From the NCBI GenBank assembly GCA_022841625.1, contig JALHRD010000028.1, forward strand, positions 1-64,000: a DNA stretch of 64,000 nucleotides, read 5' to 3'. The translations under genes were made by a program, and so were the position numbers. This DNA comes from Xanthobacteraceae bacterium. Its GTDB lineage: Bacteria; Pseudomonadota; Alphaproteobacteria; Rhizobiales; Xanthobacteraceae. Below the pieces are notes generated by a model that worked only from the letters and a program-made list of their open reading frames with translations, made no database searches and had not been told where the DNA came from. Below, in pieces: positions 27,371-36,436 of this stretch (its first letter is position 1; each line of letters opens with the position of its first letter).

Positions 27371-28360
27371 TCAGCGCCAAACCGCGAAACCGGCGCCACA
27401 GCCGGTGCCTGCCGCTGAGCGGTAGCACGGGTAGTATTCCTGCCATTGGTTGTCGAGATGCTCGGAAGCACCTGCGGCAGTGATCCAATTGCGGATCTCC
27501 GACGCGCCGGAATTGAGCTGCGCCGGCGGGATGGTGGAGAGCGACTCGCCGTCGTTGTTGCGGCAGGCGTCAAGCACGCGACGGTCGAGCTCTTCGTCGA
27601 GGTAGAAATGACTCAGCCCGCCGGAACCGACGATCCCGACGCGTTCGTAACCGGTCGCACTGCGCACAGCCTTGCGGATTTCCTGACCGAGCTGGTAGCA
27701 GCGCCGCGGTCGTGGCTGGTTCGGCGCACAATACGTGTTGATCGCGACTGGGACGATCGGGATGACACTGTCCTGCATGATACGCCGATGGACGAAGCCG
27801 AAGGCGTGGCCCTCGCCGGTGTCCTTGCCGAGCCGTTTGGAGTGGCTGATGTCAAAGCCCTGATCCATCAAGTGATCGACCATGTGCAGCGCAAGCTTGG
27901 ACGCCACCGGATACTCGCGTACGCCGCCTTCCTCGTGATACTGCGAACGCGCACGACGCCAAAATTCCGGCGCATCCTCGTCCATGTGCAAGGGGTTGTT
28001 GGCGATCGTTTCGCCGGTGTAAATCAGGATCGCCGGCATATTGTCTTCGGCGTATTGCTCGTTTTGGTCATCGCCAATGACCACCAGCGCGTCGAGCTTG
28101 GCGTCGGCAAGTTCGCGGGCGATCCGCTGGATGCTCGCGTTGCACTTCTCCACCCGCTCCTGCATCAGTTCGAATTTGAGCTCATCTTTGATCGCGGGAT
28201 GCGCGTTCGCGAGCAGATCGCCGTAGGTGGTGGGGCGGCCGAACTTGTCAAGCAAACGCCGCCCCTTCGCATCAATTTCGGCGTGCTTGGGATAATCCTC
28301 GGCGGGAGAATTAAGCATCGGGCTGTGCGAGGTTCCAAGTCCAAGGACAATGTCAGGCAT
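27371..28360 (-). CDS. Class III extradiol ring-cleavage dioxygenase (LigB family)
   Basis: A 329-aa protein from ATG 28360, preceded by AAGGACAG. LigB-type enzymes cleave catecholic rings next to the hydroxyls using Fe(II). Visible features are GLGTSHSPM at the N terminus with the first histidine ligand, VVIGDDQNEQ near residue 100, and VGSGGLSHFYLDEELD near residue 250. Substrate could be protocatechuate, gallate or a related catechol. It is sandwiched between two Bug receptors, downstream of the TauD-like dioxygenase, which supports an aromatic catabolic role. Confidence 0.88.
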   Translation of the reverse strand: MPDIVLGLGTSHSPMLNSPAEDYPKHAEIDAKGRRLLDKFGRPTTYGDLLANAHPAIKDELKFELMQERVEKCNASIQRIARELADAKLDALVVIGDDQNEQYAEDNMPAILIYTGETIANNPLHMDEDAPEFWRRARSQYHEEGGVREYPVASKLALHMVDHLMDQGFDISHSKRLGKDTGEGHAFGFVHRRIMQDSVIPIVPVAINTYCAPNQPRPRRCYQLGQEIRKAVRSATGYERVGIVGSGGLSHFYLDEELDRRVLDACRNNDGESLSTIPPAQLNSGASEIRNWITAAGASEHLDNQWQEYYPCYRSAAGTGCGAGFAVWR

Positions 28361-28452
28361 ACTTATTCTGTCCTTCCACAACCGAGGTCATCAGGTTTGC
28401 AGTGCGCCATCGACATTCGTTGCCACCTTCGTGTCGGTTCGTGCACTTGCGG

Positions 28453-29412
28453 CTAGTTCACTTGTATATTTGCGGCTTTGATCACCTTGAACCATTGCGG
28501 CAGTTCCCTTGCGATCCAGGCTCGGGAGTCGGCCGCGGCGCTGCCAACGCCCATGATGTCCCGCGGCTGGAATTTCTCCCGGAAGCTTGGCAGCAACACT
28601 GCGCGACGCGCTTCCTGTTCGAGCAAGGCCGCAATGGGCTCGGGAACGCGGGCGGGCGCCACCAGCAATATGTAACTGTCCACATCGAATTCAGGATACG
28701 TCTCGGCAATGGTCGGTACGTCCGCCATCATTTGCGACCGCCGCCCACTCGATACCGCAAGCGCCTTGAGTTTGCCTTCTCGCGCATGGCCGATGACACC
28801 GGCCGTGGCGACGAAGCCAACCTTGACCTGTCCCGCCAGGAGATCGACCATTAAAGGCGACAGGCCTCGATAGGAAACGGGGGTTCCCGAAATGCCGGCC
28901 AGCATGTTCAGGTACTCCATCGTCAGGTGAGACGGCGTGCCGTAACCTGACGTCGCGTATCCGACCGGGTTGTTCTTTGCGAAAGCAACGAAATCCTTCA
29001 ACGAATTGACCGGAAGCGACGGGTGCACGGCCAGAGTCTGGCTCGATACGGTCAGTGTCGAGATCGGACGGAGATCGAACAATGGGTCGAATGGCGGCTT
29101 TTTGTAGAGAGACGGGTTTGTCGTCAACATCGATCCGGCAACCACGATGAGCGTGTGGCCGTCCGGTTCCGCAGCAATGCCCGCCTGGATTCCGATGTTG
29201 CCGCCGGCGCCCGGCCGATTCTCGACAACGAAGGTTTGCTTGAAGCGTTCCGACAAAGTTTCCGCGAGCGCCCGCGCCACCGTATCAAGCGGACCACCTG
29301 GCGCAATCGGCACGATGATCTTGACCACGCGCGACGGGTAGTTGTCGGCGCTCGCTGCATTCGGGCCGGCAGCCAGGATTGCAAGCGCAGTCATCATGAC
29401 CAAGCGCATCAT
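28453..29412 (-). CDS. Bug/TctC-type periplasmic receptor (canonical)
   Basis: A 319-aa classical Bug receptor. ATG 29412 follows GAGGAGAG. The signal peptide (MMTALAILAAGPNAASA) is followed by YPSRVVKIIVPIAPGGPLDTVARAL and FVVENRPGAGGNIG, the two loops that clamp the ligand carboxylate, and by YATSGYGTPSHLTMEYL. It binds an organic acid for uptake or sensing. It is in the same strand set as the TauD and LigB dioxygenases. Confidence 0.9.
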   Translation of the reverse strand: MMRLVMMTALAILAAGPNAASADNYPSRVVKIIVPIAPGGPLDTVARALAETLSERFKQTFVVENRPGAGGNIGIQAGIAAEPDGHTLIVVAGSMLTTNPSLYKKPPFDPLFDLRPISTLTVSSQTLAVHPSLPVNSLKDFVAFAKNNPVGYATSGYGTPSHLTMEYLNMLAGISGTPVSYRGLSPLMVDLLAGQVKVGFVATAGVIGHAREGKLKALAVSSGRRSQMMADVPTIAETYPEFDVDSYILLVAPARVPEPIAALLEQEARRAVLLPSFREKFQPRDIMGVGSAAADSRAWIARELPQWFKVIKAANIQVN

Positions 29413-29543
29413 GTCACTCTCCTCGCGTTCCGATCGTGCTGAGTATGGCACAGGCCAGACCAGCGCTCCCTGCGCAAATTGGTCGCGCAAGATGCGTACC
29501 GCCGGACAGAAGCCGGCGCGCGCGAGCGCCGCAACGAATGCAT

Positions 29544-29576
29544 GCCCACGGGGCTTCTAGAGGAGGCCCCGCGGGC
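29544..29576. other. Imperfect 13-bp hairpin
   Basis: GCCCACGGGGCTT pairs with AGGCCCCGCGGGC around a 7-nt loop in the gap after the TauD-like gene. There is no T tract on either strand, so it is a possible mRNA-stabilising or partial stop structure, not a clear terminator. Confidence 0.35.
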
Positions 29577-29601
29577 ACCGTCGTGACTGTAAGCGAGTGG
29601 C

Positions 29602-30585
29602 TCAATCGCGTTCGAACTGCCGTTTGGGACGATCTTTGAATGACAACACCGAAGGTACCTTGCGCCGGCGAATTTCCGCCTCCGTCGCCTTCGCGCCCGT
29701 GCCGAATGGACGGTCGCCTTCGATCGTGATGCGATCCATCTTGCGCTGCTGCGGGTAGTAGTCATGCACGGCAGCATGCTGGAGCGACCTGTTGTCCCAA
29801 AAGACGACGGTGTTCGGTACCCAGCGGTGACGATAGTGATATTCGAGCGTGTTGACCGTCCTACCCAACATATCAAGCAACCAGCGGCTTTCGGCGTCGG
29901 ACATTCCCTTGATCGCGACGGTGAACTTCCATGGGTTGACGAAGAGTGACTTGCGGCCGGTGACCGGATGCACGCGAACCACCGGATGAACCATTGGCGG
30001 AAACTTCAACTCGTACGCCTTGAGCCGTTGCTGACCTTCAGGCGTACTCGGGAACAAGCTCTTGAAGGGGATGAAATCGTGAATTGCCTCGAGGCCTTCG
30101 ATCAATTGCTGCATCCGGTCGGAGAGGCCTTCATAGGCGGCTTCCATGCTACAGAACACCGTGTCACCGCCGATCGCGGGAATGACTTTTGAACACAGCG
30201 CGGTCCCCATCGGCGGACACTCGCGAAACGTCTCGTCGGAATGCCACACGTCGGTCTGTGGCGGTGGATTGCCTTCCTTGTTGTCGTAAACGATGAGCTC
30301 GGGTTGCTCCTCATCGTTTGTCGAGAACGGATGGACAGTCAGCTTGCCGAAATAGCGACCAAAGCGCTTGATATCTTCCGATGAAATCTTCTGATCGGGA
30401 AAGACGAGCACGCCGTGCTCCGCGTGAGCGAGCCTGACCTCCTCCACCGTTTGCGAATCCAACGGGCGGCTGAGATCAATATTGGTAACCTCGGCCGCCA
30501 AGAATTTTCCCAGCCGACGAACTAAAATCGAAGACGCCGTCTTCGGTTGATCGGCGCTTCCAGCGTGCAATGACGTTTCGGTCAT
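29602..30585 (-). CDS. TauD/TfdA family Fe(II)/2-oxoglutarate dioxygenase
   Basis: A 327-aa enzyme with the 2-His-1-carboxylate site: H115 and D117 in WHSDETF and distal His270 in NRSLQHAAVHDYY, with a 2-oxoglutarate-binding Arg in RKMDR at about 281-285. Family members oxidise taurine, alkyl sulfonates or sulfates and aryloxyalkanoates, releasing sulfite, sulfate or a phenol. ATG 30585 follows AAGGAG. It is first gene of the reverse-strand set 30585-26296, divergent from the LysR gene, so LysR control is likely. The nearby sulfatase fits a sulfated or aryloxy substrate, but this is inference. Confidence 0.92.
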   Translation of the reverse strand: MTETSLHAGSADQPKTASSILVRRLGKFLAAEVTNIDLSRPLDSQTVEEVRLAHAEHGVLVFPDQKISSEDIKRFGRYFGKLTVHPFSTNDEEQPELIVYDNKEGNPPPQTDVWHSDETFRECPPMGTALCSKVIPAIGGDTVFCSMEAAYEGLSDRMQQLIEGLEAIHDFIPFKSLFPSTPEGQQRLKAYELKFPPMVHPVVRVHPVTGRKSLFVNPWKFTVAIKGMSDAESRWLLDMLGRTVNTLEYHYRHRWVPNTVVFWDNRSLQHAAVHDYYPQQRKMDRITIEGDRPFGTGAKATEAEIRRRKVPSVLSFKDRPKRQFERD

Positions 30586-30780
30586 GGGGCTGCTCCTTCA
30601 TGGGCGCGGCAGACGGTGCTGGCGCCCTTCGATTCTTTCTTCGCGGCGGTCCGGTGCGGCTGTTTGCTCAAGCTCACAAATCAGATTCCTGTTTACAATC
30701 ACAAAGATGACGCCTTCTATGCAACTCCGTATACCTGACGGAGCGGCCGGGATGCCCGGCCCGCGAAAAGGACGGGCGCC
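30586..30780. promoter_or_regulatory. Divergent promoter region with candidate LysR operator
   Basis: 195 bp between two divergent start codons. An inverted repeat CTCCGT-N7-ACGGAG at 30725-30743 could be the regulator site. A 7-bp hairpin GGCCGGG-ATG-CCCGGCC at 30745-30761 lies just before the regulator's ribosome site. No clean T-N11-A LysR box is obvious. Confidence 0.4.
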
Positions 30781-31719
30781 ATGGAGCCTCGATACTTGCG
30801 TCAACTCGCGGAAATCGTCGATCTCGGTTCGCTTTCGCTTGCGGCAAAATCGCTCAGCGTGAGCCAGCCGACGCTCAGTCGCAACATCAAGAGCCTTGAG
30901 ACGTTAATCGGCGCGCCGGTATTGCAGCGCGGCCGCTACGGCGTGACGCCGACCGCGATCGGCGCAGCGCTGGCGCGGGAAGGACGTTCAATTCGCGACG
31001 CCTTGCGGCAGGCCGAGTTGAATCTAGGACACTGGAAGAGCGGCCTGGATGGCCGGCTGAAGATCGGCGTCGGCACGATGCTCGCGCATTCGCTGATGCC
31101 GCGATTTCTTGCGCAGGCGAACGGCAGCGGTTGGAAGGTCGCGCTCCGGATCGACGTCGAGGGCCCGGATCGCCTGATTGACCGGGTCCGTTCGGGCGAC
31201 CTTGATGCCGCCATTGTGCAGATCGAACCCTATTTTCCGAAAGAAGGGCTGACGCAGGTCACGTTGTTTGACGACAAGCGTGCTTATTTCGCCGGAATCC
31301 GGCATCCGCTTGCACGAAAGATACCCGTTACCAACAGGGACATCAGCCGGGCGCAGCATGTCACGGTCGGCGCCTTTTCCGGGCGGCGAACGGCGCTTGC
31401 CGAGGGGGCCAGACCGGGCGGCTTTGAGAGCCTGCGAATTGAGCTTTCGGGGGACGTTGCGATCGCGCTTCATCTGCTATCAACCGGCGCGTACATCGCC
31501 GAGCTCCCCGAGTTTGTCATGAAACAATTGTGCGACGAACGCCAATTCGTACGGCTGGCGTATCATGGCGAAATGCCCAGCCGAACACTTTCCGTCTGGC
31601 ACAGAGAGGACATGAGCGGGCATCCGCTGATAAAGGATTTCTGCCGTAGATTCGTGAAATATGTTTCAATGCTGCGGACGGAAGAAAACGCCGCCATACC
31701 GCTGCCTCAGAAAAAATAG
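30781..31719 (+). CDS. LysR-family transcriptional regulator
   Basis: A 312-aa regulator. The N-terminal winged helix-turn-helix (1-60) reads YLRQLAEIVDLGSLSLAAKSLSVSQPTLS-type with recognition helix SQPTLSRNIKSLE; the effector-binding domain covers about 90-300. ATG 30781 follows AAAGGAC. It lies at the divergence of two gene sets, so it probably controls the reverse dioxygenase set and perhaps the forward amidohydrolase-sulfatase-monooxygenase set. It is likely autoregulated. The inducer is presumably a pathway intermediate. Confidence 0.93.
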   Translation: MEPRYLRQLAEIVDLGSLSLAAKSLSVSQPTLSRNIKSLETLIGAPVLQRGRYGVTPTAIGAALAREGRSIRDALRQAELNLGHWKSGLDGRLKIGVGTMLAHSLMPRFLAQANGSGWKVALRIDVEGPDRLIDRVRSGDLDAAIVQIEPYFPKEGLTQVTLFDDKRAYFAGIRHPLARKIPVTNRDISRAQHVTVGAFSGRRTALAEGARPGGFESLRIELSGDVAIALHLLSTGAYIAELPEFVMKQLCDERQFVRLAYHGEMPSRTLSVWHREDMSGHPLIKDFCRRFVKYVSMLRTEENAAIPLPQKK

Positions 31720-31858
31720 CCGAACTTAAAACTGTTTGGCGAAACGGATGTGAGGTTCCAAGATGTATCGATGTCATCGTAGCGCCAGCGACCCTGATCG
31801 CTTAACGATCTTGTGGCCGAACGCTGTTTAGCCCCGCTGCTGTCAAAAGAGTTGACGA

Positions 31859-32842
31859 ATGCACCCTTCGCCTTCACTCGACATCATCGATTTTCATACC
31901 CACCATGTCCCACGCTCGTGGACTCTGACAACCCTGGCAGGACGCGCGCCACAGGAACGTACTCAGTGGGAGCGCATCAATAGGAAGCTTTCGGATTTTG
32001 GAACGCTCATGGAGGCGATCAACGCTGGGGATTTGGCGGGGCGCGTTGTAAACGTGCCGACCACCCTAATTGCCGACCCGGAAGGCAACCTCCCGAGCGG
32101 CACAATCCAGCGCATCAATGACCAACTTGCGGAGCTGACGGCTGTACATGCCGGCAAAGTGTATGGCCTCGCAACGGTCGACGCGTTCGCAGGCAATGCC
32201 GCAGCGGATGAGGTCACTCGCGCCGTTCGTGACCTCGGCCTTTGCGGGATATTTGTCGACTGCGCCAAAGGCGGCTTGCTGCTCGACGCGCCACAGGCGC
32301 GGCCCACTCTGGCTGCGGCGGCGAAATTGGGCGTTCCGGTCTTCGTGCACCCAATCTACCCACAACCGCTGACAGAACAATTGAAACGCTGTGGCCGGCT
32401 GGGAACCTTTTTGGCACGAGGCACAATAAACGCCGCTTCTGTCATTGCACTGATCGAAAGCGGGACGCTGGAAGAACTCCCGGGCTTGCGCATCGTTGTC
32501 ACCGGTCTCGCGCTTGGCGGCCTTCTGATTGCAGGCGGGTTTGGCAATGAATTCAGTTCACACAAAGGCGTCCGTGACCTCCTGCAACGGCAGGTTTATG
32601 TCGACACGATGGGATTTCACCCGATGTCGATTCGCGCCGCTGTGGACCTTCTTGGCGTGGAGAACGTACTTGTTGGTAGTGACTGGCCAATTGTGAACGA
32701 TGGGTTCATCGCGGATCGGGTGCGGCGCGCGCTGACTGATGCCCAGCTCGACGAAACGCAGCAACGGCTCATTGCCGGCGACAATGCTCGGCGCCTCCTG
32801 CAAGTACATATGGATTTGCCGGATGCCGTCGTGAGACGTTAG
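31859..32842 (+). CDS. Amidohydrolase-2 family decarboxylase/hydrolase (LigJ/ACMSD-like)
   Basis: A 327-aa TIM-barrel metal enzyme. The metal motif HxH is in IIDFHTHHVP (about residues 9-18), a further His is in VFVHPIYPQ (near 163), and the late Asp is in VLVGSDWPIVND (near 270). Relatives decarboxylate aminocarboxymuconate semialdehyde or hydroxybenzoates, or hydrate ring-cleavage products (LigJ). This fits a step after extradiol cleavage. It is the first gene downstream of the LysR gene on the same strand. Confidence 0.87.
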   Translation: MHPSPSLDIIDFHTHHVPRSWTLTTLAGRAPQERTQWERINRKLSDFGTLMEAINAGDLAGRVVNVPTTLIADPEGNLPSGTIQRINDQLAELTAVHAGKVYGLATVDAFAGNAAADEVTRAVRDLGLCGIFVDCAKGGLLLDAPQARPTLAAAAKLGVPVFVHPIYPQPLTEQLKRCGRLGTFLARGTINAASVIALIESGTLEELPGLRIVVTGLALGGLLIAGGFGNEFSSHKGVRDLLQRQVYVDTMGFHPMSIRAAVDLLGVENVLVGSDWPIVNDGFIADRVRRALTDAQLDETQQRLIAGDNARRLLQVHMDLPDAVVRR

Positions 32843-32932
32843 GCCATCGTTCAAGTTCGCGACGCCCGCGCGCGGCTGACCGTTTATAGCCTGAATGCTG
32901 CCGGTCCGGACCGTAGCAACCGATCGAAGCGA

Positions 32933-32981
32933 GTGCTTCTTGGTGTGTGCTTCTTGGTGTGTGCTTCTTGGTGTGTGCTTT
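32933..32981. repeat. 14-bp tandem repeat, about 3.5 copies
   Basis: The unit GTGCTTCTTGGTGT occurs exactly at 32933, 32947 and 32961, followed by a partial GTGCTTT. It lies about 95 bp before the next receptor start. Copy number may vary by slippage. Confidence 0.9.
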
Positions 32982-33073
32982 GGAACGCCTGGCGCGATGA
33001 GATATGCATAAATGGATGGAATGTTTCATATTTGACATTGAACAAGCCCATTTTTTCGGGATTTTCAAACCCT

Positions 33074-34063
33074 ATGGTGATCTCCCAAACTGTGCTTCTC
33101 AAGATTTCCTGTCTGACGGTTCTCGTTGCCACTGTTGCGGGAGTACCTGCAGTCGGGCAGACCAACCCACTTCCAATCAACAATTTCACGATTACCGTGC
33201 CGCTTGCTGCTGGCGGGCCGGCCGACGTGGTGGCCCGCGCCATCGGGCAGCAATTGAGCAAACGCATCGATCGCACTATACTCATCGAAAACAAGGCTGG
33301 CGCCGGCGGCAACTTTGGCGCTGCCGCCGTCGCGAAAGCCACGCCCGACGGACTCAGCTGGCTGTTCACGGTCGATTCGGTCTTTACGAGCAATCCGCAT
33401 GTCTACAAAGTGCAAGGCTTCGACCCGGACAAAGACCTTGTACCGGTATCTGGGGTCGGGCGGGTTGTGCTGCTGCTTGCCGTCAACGCCAAGAAAGTAC
33501 CGGCAAAGACATGGCAGGAGCTAGTCGAGTACAGCAAGGCCAATCAGGTCAATTGCGGCTCTGGTGGCATCGGTTCCCCAGGCCATCTCGCGGTCGCATA
33601 TCTTCAGCTGGTCAGCGCTCTGCAGTGCACTCACGTTCCATATCGCGGCGCGGCGCCAGTCATGCAGGATTTGCTGACGGGCAACGTGGAGGCCGCGTTT
33701 GTGACCAGTGGCGCCCTGATCCCACATGTCAAGTCCGGAGTTCTGCGCGCGCTTGCGGTCTCCACAAACGAGCGGGTTCGTACGCTGCCGAATGTCCCCA
33801 GTGCGGCGGAAGCCGGCATTAAGAATTTCGACGCGCAGTTTGCGACTATGCTGTTTACCCAGTCGAATGTACCAGCGCAAATCCGCGAATATGTGGGTGA
33901 CCACGTGCGCGAGATTGTGAAGTCGCCGGAACTGCATGAAATTTTCGACGCGATGTCAATCGAACCGTACCCAATCAGCGGCAATCAAGCGCAGGCCCTA
34001 ATTGCCAAAGAACGCGAGCGTTGGGGAAAGATAATCAACGCCTCCGGCGCGATGCGCCGCTGA
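33074..34063 (+). CDS. Bug/TctC-type periplasmic receptor (canonical)
   Basis: A 329-aa receptor from ATG 33074. The frame is open to 32933, but the upstream part runs into the tandem repeat. A signal peptide (LKISCLTVLVATVAGVPAVG) precedes ITVPLAAGGPADVVARAIG and LIENKAGAGGNFGAAAV, with the later CGSGGIGSPGHLAVAYLQ and THVPYRGAAPVMQDLL segments typical of Bug proteins. It lies among the forward catabolic genes, between the amidohydrolase and the DinB-like gene. Confidence 0.9.
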   Translation: MVISQTVLLKISCLTVLVATVAGVPAVGQTNPLPINNFTITVPLAAGGPADVVARAIGQQLSKRIDRTILIENKAGAGGNFGAAAVAKATPDGLSWLFTVDSVFTSNPHVYKVQGFDPDKDLVPVSGVGRVVLLLAVNAKKVPAKTWQELVEYSKANQVNCGSGGIGSPGHLAVAYLQLVSALQCTHVPYRGAAPVMQDLLTGNVEAAFVTSGALIPHVKSGVLRALAVSTNERVRTLPNVPSAAEAGIKNFDAQFATMLFTQSNVPAQIREYVGDHVREIVKSPELHEIFDAMSIEPYPISGNQAQALIAKERERWGKIINASGAMRR

Positions 34064-34109
34064 CGGCACGCACTCAGAATTCGGTTTTACAGGACAGGAG
34101 GCTGACGAA

Positions 34110-34640
34110 ATGCCGCAGGAACTCGATCGCTTTCTCAAGTTGTTTGATGCTCTGGTTGAGTCGAACAATAGTTGGCTAGCCAGAACGCCAAAGGAAAAGC
34201 TCGAATGGGTGCCATTCGACAATGAAAACATGAAATTTGGCGATCGCATCAGCGTTATCACGATCAAGAGCGTTTATATACATACCATCGCGGGCGAGCA
34301 CCTCTGGTCCCGAATACTCAAGGATTGCGCTGACGGTGCTTCACTCAAGTTCGCGCGTGACGAAGTCGTTGCTCTTTCGGACCGGCTGACGACCGCCAAG
34401 GATCTTGTTGATGAGGCGATGACTCTGCACGCAAAAAATATGAGCAATTTCGGGTGTTATACAGACAATCAGCTTGCAAAAACGGTCGAATGGGCGGGAC
34501 GCAAATGGACGATCATGGGATTCTTGTGGGGAATCTATTCACACCGCTCGTATCACCTCGGCAATATTGACATTCTGATGCGAGAGGCCAACGAAGAGGC
34601 GCCCGATTTCTTCAGCAATTTCAAACCTGTCATGGCATGA
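34110..34640 (+). CDS. DinB-fold putative metal enzyme
   Basis: A 176-aa four-helix-bundle protein of the DinB superfamily. Helix 2 has the first ligand in IKSVYIHTIAGEHLW and the last helix has IYSHRSYHLGNID, giving the spaced histidines that bind a divalent metal. Family members include thiol-dependent transferases such as mycothiol-dependent maleylpyruvate isomerase, which would fit a ring-cleavage pathway, but sequence alone cannot assign this. ATG 34110 follows a strong AGGAGG. It lies in the forward catabolic set. Confidence 0.8.
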   Translation: MPQELDRFLKLFDALVESNNSWLARTPKEKLEWVPFDNENMKFGDRISVITIKSVYIHTIAGEHLWSRILKDCADGASLKFARDEVVALSDRLTTAKDLVDEAMTLHAKNMSNFGCYTDNQLAKTVEWAGRKWTIMGFLWGIYSHRSYHLGNIDILMREANEEAPDFFSNFKPVMA

Positions 34641-34744
34641 ATTCGGGAACGTCTATTACGGGCGCGGCCCGACAGCATGTCTTGAGTTGGATTGAACTAT
34701 TCCAGATAAGCGCACCAGAGTGATCTTGCAGCGCATGAAACCAT

Positions 34745-36349
34745 ATGCGTGATCGCCCGAACGTCCTCCTGATCATCACTGACCAGCAGAGAGCGGACCA
34801 TTTGGGGTGCTCCGGTCACCCGGTGCTGCGGACGCCCCATATCGATTCTATCGCGGCGCGCGGCTTGCGCTTCGAGCGTTTCTACGTTTCAACGCCGGTG
34901 TGCATGCCCAACCGCGCGACCCTTATGACTGGGCGAATGCCGTCGGTTCATGGTGTCCGCCACAACGGAATCCCGTTGTCACGCAGCGCCGCCACCTTTG
35001 TGGAGGTGCTGCGGGCAGGCGGCTATCGCACTGCGTTGATTGGCAAGAGCCATCTACAGACCCAAACCGGGCGACCGCCGCTTTCTAAGCCGGACGCGGT
35101 TCCCGACGGTTACGCCGAGCCCCCGCCCGACCTTCGCGAAGCGAAAAAATATATTTATGAGGACGGCACATACGATCAGGAGCTGCCGCAACGCTGGAAG
35201 GCGCCCGATGCGAGAGTTGACACGCCGTTCTACGGCTTTGAGCATGTCGAATTGTGCAAGGGCCACGGCGATGGAGTCATTGGAAACTACCTGCAGTGGC
35301 TGCGCGAGCGCCATCGATCGCCTGAGTCGCTCATAGGAGAGAAGAATCAGTTGCCCGGCAATTGTTACACGGTTCCGCAGGCATGGCGGACGGCCGTTCC
35401 CGAGGAGTTGCATCACTCCGCCTATATTGCCGAACGTGTCGAAGCGTATCTGGAAACCCATGCAATCGCCCACGACCAGCGTCCCTTCTTTGTGATGGCT
35501 TCATTTCCCGACCCGCATCATCCCTTCACACCGCCCGGTCGGTACTGGGACATGTACAAGCCCGAGCAGATGCCAAAGCCGGCGGCATTCACCGTCAACT
35601 ATTGGACACCACCGCCACACGTCGCCGAACTGATCGCGGCGCATGACCGCGGCGAGCCGGTAACCGACCAAATCATGGCGCACGGCGTCGGCCTCAAGGA
35701 GGCGCTCGAAGCACGCGCGCTCACCTGCGGGTCGATTGGCTGTATCGATAACGCGGTGGGGCGCATGCTGGCCGCGCTCCACGAATTCGGATTAGACAAA
35801 ACGACGACCGTGATCTTTACGAGCGATCATGGCGAACATCTGGGCGACCACAAATTGCTGCTCAAAGGTTTGTGCCACTACGACGAACTGCTTCGCGTTC
35901 CGTTTATCTGGTCGGACCCACAACACGGCGCAAAAGGCGAGACGACCCAGGCTATGAGTGGCACCATCGATCTGTCGGCAACGATTCTCGACCGTGCCAA
36001 GCTGCAACCTTACAACGGCATGCAGGGCCATAGTTTCCTCGGCGTGGTCGATAACCCGTCGCTGCCGCATCGTTCGGAGATGCTGATCGAAGACGAGAAC
36101 CAGCGATCCGTCGCGGGGCTCGGGCGGCGTCCGCGGGAGCGGACGATTGTGACGGACCGCTGGCGCCTGTCAATATTTTCGGGCCATGACTGGGGCGAGC
36201 TATACGATCTGAAGGAAGATCCCGGTGAATTCATAAATCTTTGGAATACGCCTGCATATCAGGAGACGAAAGCGCAGTTGATACGGCGGCTGGCGCATCA
36301 ACTGATGTCTGTTTGCGACCGTTCGCCGGCTCCCCTGCATCAAGCGTGA
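34745..36349 (+). CDS. Sulfatase-family hydrolase with CMPNR active-site variant
   Basis: A 534-aa alkaline-phosphatase-superfamily sulfatase without a signal peptide, so cytoplasmic. Metal ligands appear in IITDQQRADHLG (Asp13) and FTSDHGEHLGDH (near 358). Cys53, the residue converted to formylglycine, is in CMPNRATLMTGR; most sulfatases have CxPSR or CxPAR, so Asn replaces Ser/Ala. The family also includes phosphonate monoester hydrolases. It probably cleaves a sulfate or phosphonate ester of the compound degraded by neighbouring genes, but the substrate is not readable. It needs a formylglycine-generating enzyme, not seen in the window. Confidence 0.9.
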   Translation: MRDRPNVLLIITDQQRADHLGCSGHPVLRTPHIDSIAARGLRFERFYVSTPVCMPNRATLMTGRMPSVHGVRHNGIPLSRSAATFVEVLRAGGYRTALIGKSHLQTQTGRPPLSKPDAVPDGYAEPPPDLREAKKYIYEDGTYDQELPQRWKAPDARVDTPFYGFEHVELCKGHGDGVIGNYLQWLRERHRSPESLIGEKNQLPGNCYTVPQAWRTAVPEELHHSAYIAERVEAYLETHAIAHDQRPFFVMASFPDPHHPFTPPGRYWDMYKPEQMPKPAAFTVNYWTPPPHVAELIAAHDRGEPVTDQIMAHGVGLKEALEARALTCGSIGCIDNAVGRMLAALHEFGLDKTTTVIFTSDHGEHLGDHKLLLKGLCHYDELLRVPFIWSDPQHGAKGETTQAMSGTIDLSATILDRAKLQPYNGMQGHSFLGVVDNPSLPHRSEMLIEDENQRSVAGLGRRPRERTIVTDRWRLSIFSGHDWGELYDLKEDPGEFINLWNTPAYQETKAQLIRRLAHQLMSVCDRSPAPLHQA

Positions 36350-36436
36350 GGCGGAGAGACGATGCTGGCACCACCAACGCACTTTGCCGAGACACTGCCA
36401 TTATCGTCATGATCGTCCATCGGAAGGAGCAACGCA

